A stretch of DNA of 64,000 nucleotides from assembly GCA_034638255.1 (NCBI GenBank), contig JAWPGT010000011.1:830764-894763 (forward strand), given 5' to 3'. The stretch's first letter is position 1. Each line of letters begins with the position of its first letter. A program made the position numbers and the translations under genes. Of the stretch, positions 47,966 through 60,382 are shown piece by piece. Under the pieces are notes generated by a model, which saw only the letters and a list, made by a program, of their open reading frames with translations, searched no databases and was not told where the DNA came from. This DNA comes from Coprinus comatus (lineage: Eukaryota > Basidiomycota > Agaricomycetes > Agaricales > Agaricaceae).

Positions 47966-50900
47966 ATGTCCATCATTAATGACACAAAGTGTGTATGTCC
48001 CTCTGTGCGCTACACTAACACTCAAACAACAACCACAGCTACCTCATTCACAATATCCGACTCTCCTACCTTAAAGAGATCGAGGATATCTATGGTCCTC
48101 GTATCCTCGCCTTTGACCCAGCACATACTTCAAACCCATACATTACACATGCAACTCTCGCAGATTCTGAAAGATGGCCTGAACTAAACGCACCCCAAAG
48201 TCCTTCAATTAGTGAAGATGAGACTGAAAGACCATCAGGTTTTCCTGGAGCAAAACTCAAGTATACTACGACTATCATGGGAGGAAGGACTGGTGGTTTG
48301 GGTCTGAGAGTACACGGAAAACGCGCATCGGCATCTAAACGAGCATCCAAGCTTATGGATACCCCAAAGTTTGACGGAGCCAACTTGCAAGAAGCCTCTC
48401 CATCTTCTTCTGTTTCAAAAGTCACAACAGCAGATTGGCCTAAAGTCCCAGATACAAATAAACCACTTTCAATTCAAGCTACTGCAGCATTGACATCTCC
48501 TTTGAAAACATCGAATGATGATAACAAAGAAGGGACCCCGCCGACACAGTTAGAAGTCAAGATTGAAGGTCCAAGTGTAGTTGAAGAGACACAAGTCGCC
48601 AAAGTTGTACAGTTTATACCCAAGTTTAAAGGAGCAGAAGAGATGGAAAGAAGGCGACGTGCTCGTATGGCCGCGCGTCGAGGACCTAATGGAGTTTTGG
48701 CCCCGCCTCCTCCAGTACAACAGACATTGAGTTTCTCATCGTCCGACGAGGAAGAACCTCAGGCTCAATCAAGTGATGAATCGTCGTTATCTGACTTTGG
48801 TGGGACGGGTGGAGGGGTGATGTTGGATGAAGGAGATGTTTTTGACCCGTGAGTTATTACTCGGTATCCTATATCACTTCATCTCACGAGCAACCCATAA
48901 GTGAATTTGCAACAACAAGGACTACAATGACAGATCTATCGGATGATATTTCTGTACTATCTGGAGGTGCTAGCTCCGTGTCCAACTCATCCGCTGCAAT
49001 GTCATATAGCACCAACAACCGTCTTCGTCCTCGACTTTCACCGGTATCGGAAACCGCCCAACTATCTACAACACGTGCCAATCCACGTTCGGTTGACAAA
49101 AATTTCGAAATGCTCACACCAGCTGTGAGCGTTGAATCTTCAAAAACGCCAATTGAAACAACAACTACAACGACGAGTACTGGGGCTATTGCTACTACCA
49201 CTACTCGTAATCGTACTGCAAGTGGTGGTTCCTCTCATAAATCAATTCCCCGACCAGTTTCACCTGCACCACCTGAAAACATCTTCGCACGTAAGAAAGT
49301 ATTGCCTATAAAACCTCGAACATCTGCTCTATCGGCAATGCTTAATCGAGGCAAGTCAGTCAACCCATTTACAGATCTATATGCTTCTGTATCTGGTAGA
49401 AGTGCACCTGCTTCTATGACTGTTTCTGTTTACTTCCCACATGCAAAAAGACCCTCAGGGAAGGCTATGGATTTGGTAGTTTCGAAAGATGCTACGGTTG
49501 AAGAAGTTATTGGGTTTGCATTGTGGACGTATTGGGAAGAAGGGTGGGATCCTAAGTTGGATGAGGGTTTGAGTGGACCTCAAGATCCGAAATGGGAAGA
49601 TAGGATATCTGCCTGTGGTTGGGTTATGAGATTGGCAGAGGATGATGGTGAAGTTGATGATGATTTCCCTCGTATGTTTTCTAAATCTTGAATTTTGAGG
49701 TTTTGTTAATAATTGAGTTTTCACAGCTCCTGATCGGCTGGCAAAAGTAGTCAAGTTCGATGCGGAAGCATTTGCTGTGTTGGAAGCTACACCCGCTCAA
49801 AGTAAGTTTCTATCACCAAAAAGAAAAGTTGCTAATTTACTAACAATTATATCTTTTAGTCATTAATAATCGGGAGACTGAAGCAAAGATTCAACGTCCA
49901 ATCAAGACACCAGCAAAGAAACAAGATAAATTGAATATTCCAACTCAAGGTCCTGCAGGTGGTTCACAAAGTTTATTGACTACGAGTTGGTCACCATCTG
50001 TTCCATTATCTATGTCACTTGGTCCTTCTACCAGCCATGGACCACAAATATTTTTGAGGATTCGTGTAGATACAGCAGATGCTGTACATATTTCAACAAC
50101 AATACCAGTGTAAGTGATTTCGTTTAATCGTAACCTTTATTTTCATGTGAATCTTTCTTTCTATTATCTTTGATTTAGATCTGCGGGAATGTATATGCAA
50201 GAAGCATTAGAAATGGTTTGTCGTAGACGAAAATTAGCAGACCCGAAAGAATATGCTTTATTGCTACCTGATCGTAGCATTTTGATTCCTCTGGATCGTA
50301 CGGTGGCTAGTTTGCAAGGAAAGAGGGAATTATTACTTGTGAAAAGAAGTGTATTACCTACGATGGGTAATAATCTTTATAAAGGTGTTGGTAAAACTAC
50401 AGATCCCAACGGTACGTTACCCTCACTTTGTCGTTTTAAACAAGCAGAGTTATTAATATATTCGATAGCTTCTATTTTCACGGATACGGAAGCACCTGAG
50501 TATAGGTATACTACACCTACGGATCTTACTGAAGCTTACAAGGTTTGAATATTAAATTAACATTTTCACTGAAGCTGACGAAAAGAAAATTGATAGAAAT
50601 ACACGATTTATCGAAAGGTACCAATGCTTGTGGCAAGACAAGAAAGAACACTCGCTGTTGATGGTGAATGGATTCATGTACGCATTTCTTTAAATATCGT
50701 TTTTCAAATGACGATTTGACCATAACATTTGAACACACAGATTATGCCATCAAGTAATAAAAAACATGTGTTTGATAGTGGTCGTACTGCTTCATACCAT
50801 GTTAAGACGATTGAAGATTGTCAACAGTCTTCAAAGTCTTCTGTTACTTTTAAATTGGTACTTGCAAGAGCTGGAGGAACTTCGAAACGTTATGATTTTG

Positions 50901-51118
50901 AAGCTGAGAGTGCAAAGTTAGCAGGTGAGAAAAATATGTGTTTTATTTTTAAGAACTAAAATTAATCAATTAATATTATTGGGGAAATAGCTGAGATTGT
51001 ACAAACAATCAAGGATTTGAAGACTACACTTGAAAGACGAGAAAGCGTTAAAGTGAATGTTAAAGAAGGAAAGGGTTTGAAGAGTGCAAGGAGAAGACGA
51101 CGGACTGAAGCAGTATAA
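47966..51118 (+). CDS. SIN1: TORC2 subunit SIN1/AVO1
   Basis: Scaffold of TOR complex 2 that recruits AGC kinases, at the plasma membrane. Exon 1 (47966-47988, MSIINDTN) splices over a 50 nt intron to YLIHNIRLSYLKEIEDIYGPRI, the standard N-terminus. A long disordered part follows (KRRRRARMAARRG-like basic patch, then Ser/Thr-rich). The CRIM domain is clear: SVNPFTDLYASVSGRS, MTVSVYFPHAKRPSGKAMDL, VIGFALWTYWEEGW, CGWVMRLAEDDGEVDDDFP. Next a Ras-binding-like domain (FLRIRVDTADAVHISTTIPV, YALLLPDRSILIPLDRTVAS) and a C-terminal PH domain (IMPSSNKKHVFDSGRTASYH, FKLVLARAG). It ends in a basic tail. Divergent from transaldolase, with 68 bp between starts. Confidence 0.92.
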
Positions 51119-51273
51119 CCTCTCTGAATATTAGTTTTAGTTATTTGGATTTGTAAACAAATGGACAAACAAACTCCTTTCGCGTTTCGCGCCGCCGTCA
51201 TTTCCAAAATTTCTATTAAGTCCTACAGCACACACGCTCTCCCTCATACCCCACACCACCACACCACGACAAA

Positions 51274-51738
51274 ATGCCTCTCCCCTATGACCTTTGTGCG
51301 CGTCTTCAAAACGCATTTCGTGCACGTCATGCACGTATTGCAGTAGACCATTCCACTCAAAATCTCGGTATTCTATCCATCCTTTTACGCGCAGGTTTCG
51401 TTTCTTCAATCACGCGAGGAACAATAGCATCACCCTCACCAACCGATTTTAATCAAGTTAACGAAGCTCAACGACGTATTTGGGCAGATTTGAAGTATAG
51501 AGATGATTTACCTGTTTTGAGTAATATGGAACTCGTTAGTAAACCGAGTAGAAGGGTTTTTATGGATTTGAATGAGATTAGGTTGATTTGTTCGGGTAGA
51601 AGAGCTGGGACTATTAAACCTTTGGGAATGGGTGAAGTTGCAGTGGTTAGGACTAAAGATAGAGAAAATGAGTGGTTGGAGGCTAGAGAAGCTTTGGCAC
51701 TCAAGTTATCTGGAGAAGTTGTTTGTCGAGCACGTTAA
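51274..51738 (+). CDS. MRPS8: Mitochondrial small ribosomal subunit protein uS8m
   Basis: Single exon, 154 residues. It starts MPLPYDLCARLQNAFRARHA, the usual uS8m N-terminus, then LGILSILLRAGFVSSITRG. The second half has RRVFMDLNEIRLICSGRRAG and GEVAVVRTKDRENEWLEA, matching the conserved C-terminal uS8 fold that contacts small-subunit rRNA. The N-terminus is basic and may serve as mitochondrial presequence without cleavage. The ATG lies 155 bp after the SIN1 stop on the same strand. No introns, unlike nearly all neighbours. Confidence 0.9.
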   Translation: MPLPYDLCARLQNAFRARHARIAVDHSTQNLGILSILLRAGFVSSITRGTIASPSPTDFNQVNEAQRRIWADLKYRDDLPVLSNMELVSKPSRRVFMDLNEIRLICSGRRAGTIKPLGMGEVAVVRTKDRENEWLEAREALALKLSGEVVCRAR

Positions 51739-51923
51739 GAAGTGAATGAATGAATGGTGCGTCGTATAATATCATAAATGTACTATAAAATTCACTACTA
51801 AAAATGTAGTCAAAAAACAGTTTACTTTTCCTTTTATTAATTATATCGGCATATTTCATGAATATATCAGCAGTTTTCTAGATGAAAGCAATCTCTCTAG
51901 ATATTTCGTCAAACACTTGTTGT

Positions 51924-54036
51924 TTACTGCTCCGCATTACCCTCTTCTAATGTCAGCGCAAGCCTTTGCCTTTCTCTTTCCTTCTCTCTTTCTTTTGAAA
52001 GCCTTTTCTCCACCTTTTCGATTTCCTTTCCCCAATCTGCTGTCAAGGATAGATATGTACCCACAATTGCGCAATAAACAAGTGAGAGTGTTAACCCTGT
52101 CCATAAACCGTGAAGTCCCATGTCGTATTTGAATGTGAGTAACATTCCAAGTGGAATACCGAAAACGTAGTATGCGCTGAGGTTAAGTAAAGCGCCTGTA
52201 GCTTGCATACCACGAGAACGGATGATACCTCCCGCTACCGAAGCCAAGCCATCAAAGACTTGGAATAGAGCGACCAGTGGGAGGATGGAAGCAGTTAATT
52301 CAACGACCTCTGGAAAGTACCATGAGAATTATGTGTTAGTTGAATGAAGAGAAGCCGTACCAATGTCATCGTTGAAGATGTAAGCCCAAGAATTTCGGAA
52401 TATGACAAACATTGCGCTAGAAGACGGATCATGAGCCGAGAAGAGGTTACTATATGGAGTTGTATGGTACCTGGTTAAGGCTGCGAAGCATAAAGCCATC
52501 ACAATGGATGTGATGGCAGCTGCACCAGCCCTTTTGGGCTTGTGTTCTCCAAGAAGGTTGCCAATTCTATTTTTAGATTTTGAATTTTTGAGTTATTCAG
52601 GAGGGCTACTAATCGTGTGCATGAAAAATACGTACCTGACAGATGTCGCAACACTGAGTGCATAAGGGACTTGGAATGTTGTTGACGAAGATACCAGTAG
52701 AACGCTCTGAGTCGCAAGTGCAACAGGTCCGAGGCTATAAAGTGGAAAGTAAGCGAAACCATTCAAATAGATACCCTATTTTAAGGTATTACGCACAGAC
52801 TTGCACCGAGTGCCACAAGCTCCCAGGCCCACCATTCACTCGCCACCTGACCAACACCACTTACTCCTAATTGAACCAGAACACCCAATCCAGTAAAAGA
52901 CTTCCTTGAAAATGGATGCCATGCTGTTTTCGGAACGAAGAAAGCTCCATAGATGATGGAGAAGAAAGAGACCAGATTGAATGAGATGGCAGTAGCTATG
53001 GGAGCTCCAATGAATCCGAGGCGAATAGGTTCTGGACCCCATACAAGGGCATAATTGAGGAGGGCGTTGAAAGGTGCTACACATACAATAATGCGAGTGG
53101 GGATGGAGAAAAGATTTTGGGATTGGAAGTAGCGCCGACTGATGCAGTTGAATGCATAGGCAGGGAGACCAAGACTTACCCACCTCAAATAGACACTGGC
53201 GAGGTGGGCAACCTCAGGTTCTTGTTTTAAAGCCAGGAGAATGGATTCGGCATTGAACCAAATCAGGTACATGGGCTAGAACAAGAGAATTAGCTCGGAG
53301 ATCAGAAAAAGGGAAAGGATAACCCCACCGCTAGACATGCGCCCATTACAAGACCTGATATGAATGTTAGAAAGTTCTCGAGAGAAAACAATGAGAAACA
53401 TACACATCCGCTGAGCCCAGAGACCAACGAGCTGAGGCTGCGACGAAGTCCATGCTGAAGGGAGCAAGGTATCGAGTGCAGAGGTAAAGCCTTGAATGAT
53501 ACTAAACCCGGAGACTGATGCGGTCATAGAACCGAGGGAGATAGCAGCTAGAGCGTTGGTAGACATATGCCCTATTGACACCACCGAAGCCATAACAAGG
53601 GTGTACTCAAGAAGATGGGTGCTGTATATATATATATATATTCACGTTAGATATGGTGTAGAGATAAGAAATACGAAAAGACTGACCCGCAAACAGGGAT
53701 CGAATACCTTGTTAGAATGGGAAGCTCTTCCCAAAACATTTGCATGCGAGAGAGGTTGTCAGCATCTTCGGCGCAGTCATTCTCTTCCTGGATACAGGGT
53801 ACTGGAGGGTTTTCCTGCAGAAGAGGTGTAGTCTCCGTGGGTAAACGATCAGCGTCTTCGAGACTAGCTCCCATTGGTATCTGTGTCTGGGGTCGAGGTC
53901 GTACTGGGTGTTCGTCAGTGTCGTCGTGGTCGTACTCGAGGGAGATTCCTGAGTGTTTCGCGTACCGAGACACGAGTGCGTAGTCCGAAGGCAGGGAAGC
54001 TGGGCCCGAGTGGTGCTGGGCGGATGTAGAGTCCAT
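51924..54036 (-). CDS. MATE-family multidrug/toxin extrusion transporter
   Basis: Cation-coupled efflux pump with 12 membrane helices. The 130-residue cytosolic tail (MDSTSAQHHSGPASLPSD, ETTPLLQENPPVP with an acidic dileucine-like TTPLL that fungal vacuolar proteins often carry) precedes FWEELPILTRYSIPV. MatE domain 1: VSIGHMSTNALAAISLG, GFTSALDTLLPSAWTSSQ, GLWAQRM. Linker: YRWVSLGLPAYAFNCISRRY. Domain 2: GVGQVASEWWAWELVALGAS, YALSVATSVRIGNLLGEHKP, QVFDGLASVAGGIIRSRGMQ, GIPLGMLLTFKYDMGLHGLW. It ends in a charged coiled-coil tail (VEKRLSKEREKERERQ). Short introns throughout. Vacuolar or plasma membrane location is inferred. Divergent from SAM50. Confidence 0.93.
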
Positions 54037-54095
54037 ATTTAGATCTGTTTTTCCATTAATTCTGGTTTTAATTTCTTTCCTTTTTCGGACTCTTG
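54037..54095. promoter_or_regulatory. 59 bp bidirectional promoter, MATE (-) and SAM50 (+)
   Basis: Only 59 bp separate the two ATGs. It is T-rich toward SAM50 with no TATA box. Both leaders must overlap or be very short. Confidence 0.6.
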
Positions 54096-55905
54096 ATGGC
54101 CGACCACGTCCTCCGCCCCCCGCTCACGCCGACAAAGGACCACGACGAGCCAGAAGACATTAAAAAAATAATAGAATGGCAGCAGAAGCGTCTAGAACGA
54201 CGTTTACGTGGCGACTACGAGTCCGCCGTCGTCCATCTCTCAGAGGTCATCAATAACAACCTCGACACTCCCGCTAGAATTGCTGCCATCCGTGTGGAAG
54301 GCGCACCTAATACCCGACGCTCGTATCTGTCCTACCTGCTCTCCCCCTATCTTGTATCAGACCAGGATAGACCCCAGGACCTCCAGAGTACCCTACACAC
54401 TGCTCGCAATATTGCACACCTGCTCCACAAGACCGATATCTTCTCTGCAGTCAGCACACGTATAGACAGGGCTAGAGATCCTCTTGCAGACTCAAACGAT
54501 GTAGACCTCGTCTTTACTGCCAGGGAACGCGGGAGATACTATTTGAACAGTTCCACAGAGCTTGGAAACAACGAAGGCAATGCGGTATGTCTTTCCGATT
54601 TCTTCCTTGGTCGCGTACTAACAATCGTAGAGTGCTACTGGTCGCATTCGCAATGTCTTTGGGGGTGCAGAAACCTTTGAAGCCAATATCTCTGCTGGTA
54701 CAAAAACAAGGCGTGCTTTCCGAGCAGCTCTCTCTGCTCCCCTGTCCCGCGACCTCGATACTGTTGGGGAGATCTCCACTTACGGCCTCCAACGCGACTA
54801 TACATCATATGCCAGCTGCTTTGAGGGCTTAAGGGGCGCCAAAGCCACCATCCGAGTGCGTGTCCCTCTTTGCTTTTTTTTTATCCAATCCATCCCAAAT
54901 TTTGTTTTTCCTAGAGTGGCCACATAAACTATGGTGGTCTTCATGAGTTCACATACGAAGGCGTTGTTCGTCACATAGCTTCACTCACGCCTACCGCTTC
55001 CCTCAGTATGCGCGAAGCAGCCGGCTTCTCTACTAAATCATCCATCTCCCACACTTTCATCCTTGACACCCGACACGATAAAGTTCTCAGTACTCGCATA
55101 GACAAGCTTAGTGGCTTTGCTTCTGTTCCCGGTACCTACCTCAAGCTATACCAAGAACTAGCGGGTGTGGGTGTTCTTGGCGGTGATGCCAAATTCTGGA
55201 AAGGCGAGGTGGAAGCAAAAACTGGGTTTGGAATTGCTCGAGGCTTGGTGAGTTCCTTTTTGCCACTTTCAATAAAGCACAACGTTGATAAAAGAATAGA
55301 CTGTGTCACTTTCTGCCCGTTCTGGGCTGTTATGGGGTTTGGGCGGACCCAAAGGAAAAGGAACATCATTCTCTGACCGCTTCCAACTTGGCGGACCAAT
55401 TTCTGTCAGAGGTTTCACAGCAAATGGAATGGGACCTCGAGATGGCTGTAAGTTTGCACCCTCTTTCGATCAATCATAGACTAAAGTTACTTATTTGCCA
55501 TACTTTAGCTGATTCTATTGGTGGAGATGCATTTTGGTCACTAGGTGCTTCTGTTATTTCCGATATTCCTAAGAAGAGTTCATGGCCAGTTAAACTCCAT
55601 GCCTGGGTTAATGCCGGAAGATTGGAAGGCATCGATAGATGTACGTTTCCCTCTGATGGCTCCGGATTAGATCTTACTGAGAAATGATTACCGGTTTTTT
55701 ACTACCAGCTATTCCAGCTAAAGATGCTCTTGAACAAACTAAAAATTCATTGCTACGTTATCCAAGCATTGCCGCTGGTGTAGGCTTGTTGTATAGATTC
55801 GACCCCATTAGAGTGGAACTTAACTTTGGATTACCAATTGTTAGTAGTCAAGGTGAAAAGGGAAGGAGAGGTTTACAAGTTGGTATGGGATTGGAATTCC
55901 TTTAG
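54096..55905 (+). CDS. SAM50: Mitochondrial outer membrane SAM/TOB complex beta-barrel subunit
   Basis: Omp85-family protein that inserts beta-barrels in the mitochondrial outer membrane. It starts MADHVLRPPLTPTKDHDEPE, with a helical part and one POTRA domain (ARIAAIRVEGAPNTRRSYL, ARNIAHLLHKTDIFSAVS, DVDLVFTARERGRYYL). The barrel follows: ATGRIRNVFGGAETFEAN, STYGLQRDYTSYASCFEG, FTYEGVVRHIASLTPTAS, and the conserved loop GRFQLGGPISVRGF written here as DRFQLGGPISVRGFTANG. It ends in the barrel-closing strand GRRGLQVGMGLEFL. About six introns. The start is the ATG at 54096. Divergent from the MATE gene with 59 bp between. Confidence 0.93.
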
Positions 55906-56735
55906 ATCATTGATATATTTATCCGGGTGTGTGGAACACTTGACATTAATGCATGTTTGACAATGATTTTTTTTTGCGGTTTGTCTTGCCTTCAATTCAA
56001 AGAAGTCCTTAAGACGGGTAATCTGGCAAGCACCGGCCCGTTACTTTCACTTCCTTTTGAAAGAAGCTACCTACATATGACCCTGTTATATGCGTTGCCC
56101 TTGGGAATCTAGTGACTCAGTATGGATATGAGGGAGAAATATGGTTGTTAAACTAATTAACAGTATGCGAAGAATATTCGGAAAAATGTGATTTATTGTT
56201 GCTTTTTGTCGTTGATTCTTATTTTATTGGTGAGCATCGGACCATAGTTCTTCTAAATGATACAAACACTTAAAGTATGATGGCTTTAAACAGGAGGTGC
56301 ACAATTCAATTCCAATTTAACAACCCTCAATATAGGGGATTTAAATCGGTAGAAAGGAGAAGAAACTTCTTAGACGTGCGAAACGAATGAAGTTACCGAT
56401 TACTGTCAAAGAAACCAGGTGGATAGAAGTCCACTACCATAAGATACATGTCATGCATGTGGAAAAAGTATTCCCGAGGTCCCTATACTTGCTAGGAAAA
56501 AATCGTCATCTGCTCATCCCTCGTTAACTTGCGTTTCCCGAGAGTCTGGCTCAAAAATTTACCCACATGAACCCAGGGACTGACAGGCTCCCATTTGTGG
56601 GTCCAATGAAAGTTGATTGCTCTCTTAGGGTGCATAAAGTATAAAAGCGACAGTTTGGTTCTCATGGTTCAAATTGTCATAGGTTAACTTCACTCGCCTT
56701 TGCCTTTTTGTACTACTGTTCCACTGTAAATCGTT
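55906..56735. promoter_or_regulatory. Intergenic, SAM50 to GH51, with promoter
   Basis: 830 bp. TATAAAAG lies at 56640-56647, 89 bp before the GH51 ATG. No convincing gene; short frames near 55927-56112 show no family signal. Confidence 0.5.
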
Positions 56736-59700
56736 ATGGTAAAAATTGGTTGGAATACGTTTGGTTTTGGGGTTTTCGTGGCGGTAGTTGGACTAGTAGG
56801 AAATGCGAATGCTCAAACTACGGTGACTGTTAGTGCATCTGCTAGTCATCCTATTCCTTCTACTTTATGTGAGTTTCTGGGGTTTATTATATCACACTGG
56901 ATATAAACTAATAGGATTTGGCTTAGGGGGTTATATGTTCGAGGTAAGTAATCGATTCTGGTAGCATATTCAACTTTACTTAAAAATCTGGCTGTCGTTT
57001 GTGCAATGACAGGATATTAGCGTGAGTGTATTCTGGTATACCAGTGGTTTTAAATTTACTGATTCCTATTATTCTAGCGTGTATGTTTCCCAATTTATGA
57101 TAACCATTTCTTATAGTGACAATAAATCTAATTATACAGAGTGGTGACGGAGGTTTATACGCTGAATGTACGAGAATTCATATTATCAAACTCATATTGC
57201 GTTACTCACAATATTACTCAGTGATTAAAAACAGAGCCTTCCAGAAAGTTACTCCTGGTACATCAGGCGCTCTTGATGCATGGCAAGCGGTCAATGGAGC
57301 CGCCATCGCGGTTATTGCAGAAAATACTCCAGTATCTAATGCTTTACCAAATGCTCTGCGTCTCACAATTCCCTCCGGACGTACCGGAGGTGTTGGTTTC
57401 TCAAACACTGGATTTTCCGGTACATTTTCATATTCTTAATGATGAACCGTAATCCCAATCATTGGTCTTGATATAGGTATCAAGGTCACTTCTGGAACAA
57501 CATATACCGGCTCATTCTTCTATCGTTTCCCAACTTCATCTTCCTTCCGAGGAACCGCAACTCTTTCTCTTCAATCTTCAACAGGATCAACATTAGGAAC
57601 TACAACAGTTTCATTATCAGGATCACAAACTTCCTACACACAAATATCATTCACAATCCGGGCTAACAGTACACCCGGCAATATCAGTAACAGATTCGTA
57701 CTTACTTTGGATGGTTCAAGTGCAAGAGGACAAGTTATCAACTTTTCTTTACTTTCACTTTTCCCACCGACTTTTAGGAATAGGCAGAATGGATTGAGAC
57801 AGGATATTGCGGAGGCTTTGGCAGAAATTGGTCCTTCAGTTTGGAGGTTCCCTGGTGGCAATAATTTGGAAGGAAATACGGTTGATAGGAGGTGGCAATG
57901 GAATGCTACTATTGGTCCCTTACAGAATAGACCTGGTGAGTCTCTTTCAGTAGCTTCCTGGTACTAGTAGTACCACATATTAACGGAGTCGCGGAATGTG
58001 TTTGTAGGTCGTCAAGGTGATTGGGGTTATGTTAATACCGAGTAAGCAGTCTTAAGTGTTATATTAAGGGAGACAATGCTAATCCGTATGTATACTATAT
58101 AGTGGATTGGGCATGATGGAATACCTTCTTTGGTGTGAGGACACGGGAATGGAACCTATTGTCGGTGTTTGGGCTGGTGTGTAACCTTTGTACTATCAAA
58201 CAAATAAGGGTTCTCTTACTTCCTTATCAATGAACAGGCTTCGCCCTTGGTGGAACCAGTGTTCCTGAAAATCAGCTTGGTCCATTTATCCAACAAGCTA
58301 TTGACCAGGTACTTTTGAACAAGATTGGAATGAACAAGCGGACGTGCTAAATTTCTCTCAACAAGATCAACTTTGTGATTGGAGATCCATCTAGAAGTGC
58401 AGCAGGTGAATCTTGTGTTAATAACCCCTAGGAATGAATTATTTTCTCATTGATATGTTATTACATATATCAGCTGCCTCTCGAGCTTCTCTAGGACATC
58501 CAGCGCCGTTCAAGTTGACTTATGTGGAAATTGGAAATGAGGTATGTTCTTTCTAACCTAGTATTCGAAGAAATTGAAGCTTATGGTGATTTGTAGGACT
58601 TCTTCGCATCCAATACATACACTTATCGTTGGACCAATTTTGCCAATGCACTCAAAGCTCAGTTCCCTCAATTGCGTATGTCTTCCTTTTCCTCTATTGA
58701 AGCGTTGTATTGTTTTGTGTTAAACAACTTATAACTAGATTTTATTGCTACAACGAACACATTCAATCCTAGGCTTTCACCTAACCCAACTGAGTATGAT
58801 GTACACGTTTATCAGACTCCAAGTACGGTTTTGTGTTGCGAGATACTCCAATTGTATGGTTTTGATTTTGACATCCTATAGCCTGGTTTGCTCAGAACAG
58901 TTTCTTCTACGATGGATTCCAGGTGCGTGTTTCGTGTACATCTTTCTTGTATTAGAGACTCTTATTGACACTGCACCTTAGCGTAACGAAACAAAATACT
59001 TTGAGGGTGAATACGCTGCTATTTCAACAAATCCTAACGATATCTTTGGATCTCCCGCCAATGGTCGACTTGTTTTCCCTACAATGCAAAGTAAGCCTTT
59101 CCGTACGCTACCTTGTTTGATTAAAATTATCTTACAAGCTACTGTATGCAGGTGCTGCTGGTGAGGCTGCATTCATGACTGGTTTGGAAAGAAATAGCGA
59201 TATTGTGTAAGTATTATTCGAACGAGCAAATCCATCAAGGAGACTTTCTGATTTTGTGGATCTAGCTTTGCTGCTGCCTATGCACCTTTGCTGGGAGTAA
59301 GTGCACCGTCTAATTGAATCAAGTGTATTGGGCTTAAGGTTGTTTTGTGTAGCACGTTACGGACCATCAATGGGTAGGCTTTTGTTTTAATATGTTGGTT
59401 GTGATCAAGTATACTGATTTCGAATGAAGACACCCAATTTGCTCGCATTTGAGTGAGTATTGAAATTTAACTCGTCCTCTAGTACATGCTACTAATATAT
59501 CATTTTTCAAAAGTGCTGGAAATGTCTACCGATCCACAAGTTTCTATGTCCAGAAACTTTTCAGTTTAAACCGTGGTGATGAATATTTGCCAAGTACTCT
59601 TCCTTCTCGTACCGGAACTCTTTTCTGGAGTGTCGTCCGAAAGAGATCTACCAATCAAATCATCATTAAGGTAAATACCTCGAAACTAGACGTTACCTCA

Positions 59701-59947
59701 CTGCTAATACCATATCAAGGTCGTCAATTTCGCTGGAAGTTCAGCAAGCGTTACTTTCAATTTACCTTTCAACAGTGTCGCTACCTCTGGAACAGCACAA
59801 GTCTTAACTGGAGCAGCTACTAGTAGTAATACTCCTGAAAATCCTAACCTCATTACTCCGAGAACGAGTAATATTGGGACTGGGAGATCTTTCAGTTATA
59901 ATGCTCCAGCTGTTAGTGTCAGTGTTTTGACTTTTGTAGCGCAATGA
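56736..59947 (+). CDS. Secreted alpha-L-arabinofuranosidase, GH51
   Basis: Removes arabinose side chains from arabinan and arabinoxylan. It starts with a signal peptide (FGFGVFVAVVGLVGNANAQ). Family features: GYMFEDIS...SGDGGLYAE, LIKNRAFQKVTP, then a carbohydrate-binding-like beta domain (SGTTYTGSFFYRFP), RFPGGNNLEGNTVDRRWQW, GRQGDWGYVNTDGLGMMEYL. The acid/base Glu is in YVEIGNEDFF; the nucleophile Glu is in KYFEGEYAAI. The C-terminal beta-sandwich follows (FYVQKLFSLNRGDEYLPS, VVNFAGSSASVTFNLPF). About eighteen introns, some flanking very small exons: 57013-57021 (9 nt) and a single codon CGT at 57078-57080. Intact, with its own TATA box. Confidence 0.92.
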
Positions 59948-60382
59948 TTGGAGCTTGGAATGGTTTTGGGATGATAAATGAATTTAAATACGGTGTGTAG
60001 GGTGTTGGATGCTGGGTTACGGATATACTGTATCCTGGAAGAATAAATCGAATTTTGTATATTGAAAAAGATTTTTTGAAAAGAAGGAAAAAGCAGCACA
60101 CTGGGAATAAGAAAAATTGGCACATTGCGAGCTTGGATGTTTGGACATCGTATGTCATTTCACTGTTGACTCAGTGTTATCGGTTCAGGTTATTTTTAGC
60201 GAAGTTCAACATGCCAGATACGGCGTTAGGGTACACACGCTGCAATGAAACCATCGCATACTTCCATCAGATGCCCTTCTCCACTGCGTTCCCACTCTTA
60301 TCATTGACCAAACCTAGAACTTGTAGTTGATCCCTCTCTTTTTGCATTCTCCAAATCGTTCCATAGTGATACAACGCATTTA
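59948..60382. other. Intergenic, GH51 to F-box paralog B
   Basis: 435 bp. Presumed GH51 3' end and F-box promoter. No repeat or RNA gene recognised. Confidence 0.4.

Noticed and set aside
55927..56112. Short gene after SAM50
   Set aside because: No homology signal, no splice logic; likely 3' region.
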